Shown here: positions 60,078 through 64,000 of the stretch, piece by piece
Position numbering within the stretch: the first letter of the stretch is position 1
How the letters are laid out: each line of letters begins with the position of its first letter
DNA from: Bin87 sp965261925
GTDB lineage: Bacteria > Chloroflexota > Dehalococcoidia > Lucifugimonadales > UBA3495
Direction: 5' to 3'
Assembly: GCA_965261925.1 (NCBI GenBank)
Contig: OZ253486.1
Coordinates: 2,790,001 to 2,854,000, forward strand
Length of the DNA stretch: 64,000 nt
Program-made: the position numbers and the translations under genes
Notes under the pieces: generated by a model
The model's input: the letters and a program-made list of their open reading frames with translations, nothing else
The model's database searches: none
Told to the model about the DNA's origin: nothing

Positions 60078-63000
60078 TTGTACAAGATCGGGATAGACGT
60101 TGGAGGCACTTTCACTGACTTTGTTATTGCCGCTGAAGCCGAGCGGCCGCGATTCTTCAAGACGCAGACCACCCCTGATGACCCTTCGATTGGCGTGATG
60201 AACGGATTGCGGGAAGCCGCCTCCGAGCACGGGTTGTCCCTGGATCAGTTGCTGGGCGACACGGATCTGGTGATCCATGGATCGACGGTCGCGACCAACA
60301 CGCTGGTGGAACGGAAAGGGGCCAAAGTCGGGCTGGTCACCACCGAGGGTTTCCGTGACCTGCTGGAGATGCGCGAGGGTCTGAAAGAGGACCGGTACAA
60401 CCTACGGATGACACCGGTGGAACCCTTGGCAGCACGTTACCTGCGGGTGGGCGTACCGGAGCGCGTTCGGGCTAACGGATTGGTCGAACGCCCTTTGGAT
60501 CAGACCGCGCTGGTGGATAACCTGGAGTACCTGGTTGGCGAGGGAGCCGAAGCGCTGGCGGTCTGTTTCCTGTTTTCCTACCTCAACCCTTCCCATGAAA
60601 AACAGGCTTGGGAAACTATACGTAACCGCTTTCCCGAGGTGTACACCTCTCTCTCCCACGAGGTGATCCCGCAGATCAAGGAGTTCGATCGCCTGAGCAC
60701 AACCGTGATCAACTCCTACGTGGGTCCGGTGTTCAGTCGCTACCTTTCGCACTTGAAGGAACGGTTCGAGGCATATCCCCAGTTGAATGACGTCCTGATC
60801 ATGCAGTCCAACGGCGGGGTGGCCCCGATAGAAGACTCTGGCCGCATGGCGGTACGGGCGATCCTGTCCGGACCCGCGGGAGGTGTCAGCGCCGCCGCCT
60901 ACATTGGACAGCTGTTGGGAGAACCCAAGGTCATCGCGTTCGACATGGGCGGCACCAGCACCGACATTTCGCTAATCGAGGGCGGAGTTCCTCACATCAC
61001 CAACGAGAAGTTCGAGGCCGGATGGAAGATCGCCGCGCCGATGATCGACATCCACACCCTGGGCGCCGGCGGCGGCAGTATCGCCAGGGTCGATGAAGGA
61101 GGCATTCTCCATGTGGGACCGGACAGCGCAGGAGCCGAACCTGGGCCGGCGTGCTATGGCAAGGGCGGCGTAAATCCCACCGTCACGGATGCCGACCTGG
61201 CGCTAGGCTACTTGGATGCGGCCAACTTTCTTGGAGGCAGGGCCACCCTCGACCCTGCGGCCGCCGAGCATTCGCTGGGCGCGGACGTGGGTAAGCCGCT
61301 GAACCTCTCCAATGTCGAGGCGGCATACGGCGTGTACAAGGTGGTCTGCACCACAATCGCCGAGGGCATACGACTGATGTCGGTGCAACGTGGTGTTGAT
61401 CCCCGGGAATTTACCATAATGGGATTTGGAGGCGCCTCGGGGCTCCATGCTTCGGAAGTTGCCCGGCAACTGCAGGTGGAGAAGGTGTACATACCGGCAT
61501 CGGCGCCGGTGCTGTCGGCCTACGGTATGTTGAACACCGACATCAAGTACGATTTCTTCCGCTCATACCCGGTCAGTCTGGAACGAATGGATCTGACCGA
61601 GCTCAGGCCTATTCTGGATGAGTTGGGTTCTCAGGGACGGGACAAGGTACTGGCCCAAGGCGTAGCTCCTGAGGCGGTGGAGATTCAATACTCTGCCGAC
61701 ATGCGGTACCTGGACCAAATCTACGAAGTGACGGTGCCGCTGCCGGACCCTACCTCGCCGGTTTCGGAATTCGTCGCCCGGTTGACGTCCAATTTTCATC
61801 GACGATATCAGGAACTCTACTCTTACAGCCAACAGGATCAGGAGGTGCGGTTGGTCACCCTACGGGTGGCTGCTGTCGGCAAGCTTCCGAGGGTGGGGCA
61901 GCTTGATCGCATGGGAGATCAGAATTTAGCAGTCCCCATCGGCAACCGCCGCGTATACCTGGGTGAATGGCGAGACGCGCCGACCTATGCCGCCGATTCG
62001 CTGCCAGCCGGGGCGGAAATCGCCGGGCCGGCGATCCTGGAGTCGGACTTCACCACCATTCTGGTTTGGCCCGGTGACTACGCCACGGTCGACTCCATGG
62101 GCGGCGTCGAGTTGCGGGTGAACCAGGAAGCCGTCGTGGCCGGGCAGGACGCGGCGCGCGGCTCCGCGGGAGTGGATGGCGCGGGAGTGGATGGCGAGGG
62201 CAGTCCCCGGCATGACGATCCCATAACCCTGGCGGTAGTGGAGCACCGGTTGGAGTCCATTGCCCAGGAGATGACCGAGGCGATGCTGCGCACCGCTATG
62301 TCCCAGATCCTCAATTCCAGCCGGGATTTTTCCACCGCGATCCTGGACAGTGACTGCCAACTGGTAGCCCAGGGAGAAGGCATTCCGGTACACATCAGCG
62401 CGCTGCCGGTAGCCGGCGCAGCCGTGCGGGACTACTTCGGGTCGGACATCTCCGAGGGAGACCTGTTTATCCTGAACGATCCATATTTCGGGGGCAGTCA
62501 TCTGCCGGACATCACCATTATCCGGCCCATTTTTTATGATGGGCGGTTGCTGTTTTACGGCGTGAACCGGGCCCACCACAGTGACGTAGGCGGAGGCACT
62601 CACGGAGGCTACAACCCGGGCGCCAACGAGATATTCCAGGAGGGCCTCCGCATACCGCCATTGAAGCTTTACGATAAGGGCGTCCCCCGCGCCGACCTGC
62701 TCCAGATGCTGTCGGCAAACGTCCGGCAGTCGGAGAATTTCCTGGGCGACCTCAACGCGCAGATAGGCTCGGTGATGCTGGCCGCCCTGCGGGTCCAGTC
62801 CCTGCTGGCCGACTATGGCGCCGACCGGTTGATAGCGGTGGTAGCCGAAATCCTGGCCGCCACAGAGCGGCAGGTGCGCCAATTCATCTCAGCATGGCCC
62901 GACGGCGAGTACTACGGCGAGTCGTTGGTGGACGACGACGGGTTCGACAGCAAGCTGGTGCCGATCCGTGCGAAGGTCACCATTACCGGCGACTCCATGA

Positions 63001-63848
63001 CCATCGACCTCAGCGATTCCAGCCCTCAGGTTGAGGGGTTCATCAACAGCGCCTATGCCAACACCCGGTCCCTGGCCCACGCTGCGATCATGTACCTCGC
63101 GCCCATGGACGTGGCCCGCAATGAAGGTTCCATGCGGCCCGTTCAGATAATTGCGCCGCGTGGTCTCGTCGTCAACGCCAACCCTCCCGCGCCGGTGTGC
63201 ATGAGCACCAACCATTGCGCCGAAGAGGTGGTGGAGGCGGTGTTCAAAGCGTTGGCGACAGCCATTCCCGGCGCCGTCTCTGCGGGGTTTTCCCGTCGAT
63301 TGCGCTACGCGATCACCGGTTTCGACCCGAGGACGGGACGCCAGTTCATCTGGCACTTCTTCCTGGCCCGGGGCGGCGGCGGAGCGTCCGAGGGACACGA
63401 CGGGTGGTCCAACGTTGGCGAGATCAATGTGGCCGGTGGCATACGGTCACCCAGTATCGAGGTCACCGAAGAGCGGTTCCCGTTCTTCATCGAGCGCCAT
63501 GAACTGCGCCCCGATTCCGGCGGAGTCGGCGCGTGGCGTGGCGGCCTGGGTGCGGTGTGCGACCTGGTCTACGAAGGAAAAGGACCGGCCCGGCTAAACA
63601 CCGCGGGTGACGGCGTGGTTGTGCCGCCCTTCGGCCTCTTCGGTGCAGATGATGGCCTGCCGCACCACTACACGATCATGTCCGACGGTGCCGAAAGGGT
63701 GCTGGGGTCGAAGGAAGTCGGGGTCGTCGTGAACCCCGGCGACCACATCATCTGCCTGTCCTCGGGCGGCGGCGGATACGGCCAACCGGGGGACCGGGAC
63801 GACGACGCGGCGATGTGGGATCTGAAGAACGGGTATGTCACGGGGTAG
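60078..63848 (+). CDS. fused hydantoinase/5-oxoprolinase (HyuA-HyuB)
   Basis: A 1256-residue protein. Residues 1 to about 690 are HyuA (ATPase domain): MYKIGIDVGGTFTDFVI, HGSTVATNTLVERKGAKVGL, SGPAGGVSAAAYIGQ, AFDMGGTSTDISLIEGG and GAGGGSIARVDEGG. Residues about 715-1256 are HyuB: VEHRLESIAQEMTEAMLRTA, DCQLVAQGEGIPVHI, NDPYFGGSHLPDI, GVNRAHHSDVGGGTHGG and FFIERHELRPDSGGVGAWRGGLG. The two usually are separate bacterial subunits; they are joined here by a Gly-rich linker with the repeat GVDGAGVDGEG, as in eukaryotic 5-oxoprolinase. It opens cyclic amides such as hydantoins or oxoproline with ATP. TTG 60078 has GGGAGG six bases upstream. Confidence 0.93.
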   Translation: MYKIGIDVGGTFTDFVIAAEAERPRFFKTQTTPDDPSIGVMNGLREAASEHGLSLDQLLGDTDLVIHGSTVATNTLVERKGAKVGLVTTEGFRDLLEMREGLKEDRYNLRMTPVEPLAARYLRVGVPERVRANGLVERPLDQTALVDNLEYLVGEGAEALAVCFLFSYLNPSHEKQAWETIRNRFPEVYTSLSHEVIPQIKEFDRLSTTVINSYVGPVFSRYLSHLKERFEAYPQLNDVLIMQSNGGVAPIEDSGRMAVRAILSGPAGGVSAAAYIGQLLGEPKVIAFDMGGTSTDISLIEGGVPHITNEKFEAGWKIAAPMIDIHTLGAGGGSIARVDEGGILHVGPDSAGAEPGPACYGKGGVNPTVTDADLALGYLDAANFLGGRATLDPAAAEHSLGADVGKPLNLSNVEAAYGVYKVVCTTIAEGIRLMSVQRGVDPREFTIMGFGGASGLHASEVARQLQVEKVYIPASAPVLSAYGMLNTDIKYDFFRSYPVSLERMDLTELRPILDELGSQGRDKVLAQGVAPEAVEIQYSADMRYLDQIYEVTVPLPDPTSPVSEFVARLTSNFHRRYQELYSYSQQDQEVRLVTLRVAAVGKLPRVGQLDRMGDQNLAVPIGNRRVYLGEWRDAPTYAADSLPAGAEIAGPAILESDFTTILVWPGDYATVDSMGGVELRVNQEAVVAGQDAARGSAGVDGAGVDGEGSPRHDDPITLAVVEHRLESIAQEMTEAMLRTAMSQILNSSRDFSTAILDSDCQLVAQGEGIPVHISALPVAGAAVRDYFGSDISEGDLFILNDPYFGGSHLPDITIIRPIFYDGRLLFYGVNRAHHSDVGGGTHGGYNPGANEIFQEGLRIPPLKLYDKGVPRADLLQMLSANVRQSENFLGDLNAQIGSVMLAALRVQSLLADYGADRLIAVVAEILAATERQVRQFISAWPDGEYYGESLVDDDGFDSKLVPIRAKVTITGDSMTIDLSDSSPQVEGFINSAYANTRSLAHAAIMYLAPMDVARNEGSMRPVQIIAPRGLVVNANPPAPVCMSTNHCAEEVVEAVFKALATAIPGAVSAGFSRRLRYAITGFDPRTGRQFIWHFFLARGGGGASEGHDGWSNVGEINVAGGIRSPSIEVTEERFPFFIERHELRPDSGGVGAWRGGLGAVCDLVYEGKGPARLNTAGDGVVVPPFGLFGADDGLPHHYTIMSDGAERVLGSKEVGVVVNPGDHIICLSSGGGGYGQPGDRDDDAAMWDLKNGYVTG

Positions 63849-64000
63849 GTGAAAAGCACGCCGGTGTTGATCTGGCTTGTGGCTGGTTGGTCAGCACATC
63901 GCCCGTTACGTTCATGCCGATGCACCGATTTGCCGATGGCAGACTTCATCAGCAACTCTGCCATTTCGACACAGATCCGGCCAGCGCTGTGCTTACAGAG

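Overview
The window is a GC-rich (roughly 60% by eye) bacterial chromosome segment, densely coding, with no rRNA, tRNA, CRISPR array, insertion sequence or prophage that I can recognise. The gene mix suggests a Chloroflexota lineage such as the marine SAR202 or a related Dehalococcoidia group: several LLM-type (F420/FMN) oxidoreductases, an F420/FMN PPOX protein, a three-subunit molybdenum hydroxylase, a fused hydantoinase/oxoprolinase, a eukaryote-like IleRS, a translin-family protein and a split transketolase. That placement is inference from gene content only.

Layout. 1-6.2 kb: the end of proA, a small unknown gene, a two-gene transketolase on the minus strand, then a plus-strand overlapping DNA/RNA repair set (amidohydrolase-Mug fusion, thpR, AlkA-like glycosylase). 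6.2-12.6 kb: ffh, an ABC-2 exporter, a divergent SbcC-like ATPase and a PPOX protein. 12.7-16.4 kb: a CoxM-CoxS-CoxL-type molybdenum hydroxylase operon with a near-consensus promoter. 16.6-18.8 kb: a self-contained transcription unit for a three-domain fusion of a DapA-type aldolase, an MfnB-type furan synthase and a TusA-like domain. 19-25.5 kb: mutM, an unknown, ileS with a duplicated C-terminal module, thiD and a GYD protein. 25.6-35.5 kb: an LLM oxidoreductase, then a complete peptide ABC transporter with two tandem paralogous binding lipoproteins, closed by a strong bidirectional terminator. 35.6-42.3 kb, minus strand: a membrane-anchored PQQ-type propeller, a UGSC-family selenoprotein read through an in-frame UGA, its conserved partner, a DUF2071 protein, a translin, a ThiE with an extra N-terminal domain and two FmdB zinc ribbons. 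42.4-48.4 kb, plus strand: polA, a CitE-like lyase, folB and a double-domain SagB/ThcOx oxidoreductase. 48.4-59.5 kb, minus strand: a TPR protein, a GT2 glycosyltransferase, lysC, thrB, a phosphonoacetate-hydrolase-like enzyme, a trehalose-synthase-like GT4, glmS, yvcK (glmR) and a second LLM oxidoreductase. 60-63.9 kb: a fused HyuA-HyuB protein.

The window combines housekeeping genes with catabolism and uptake: peptide import, hydantoin/oxoproline ring opening, molybdenum hydroxylation, flavin oxidoreductases and a possible phosphonate hydrolase. The most unusual items are the DapA-MfnB-TusA fusion (16625-18712), the UGA-containing UGSC selenoprotein with a SECIS-like hairpin (37368-37940), the amidohydrolase-Mug fusion (3278-4663), an EF-hand-type loop inserted into a peptide permease (32418-32453) and the IleRS C-terminal duplication.
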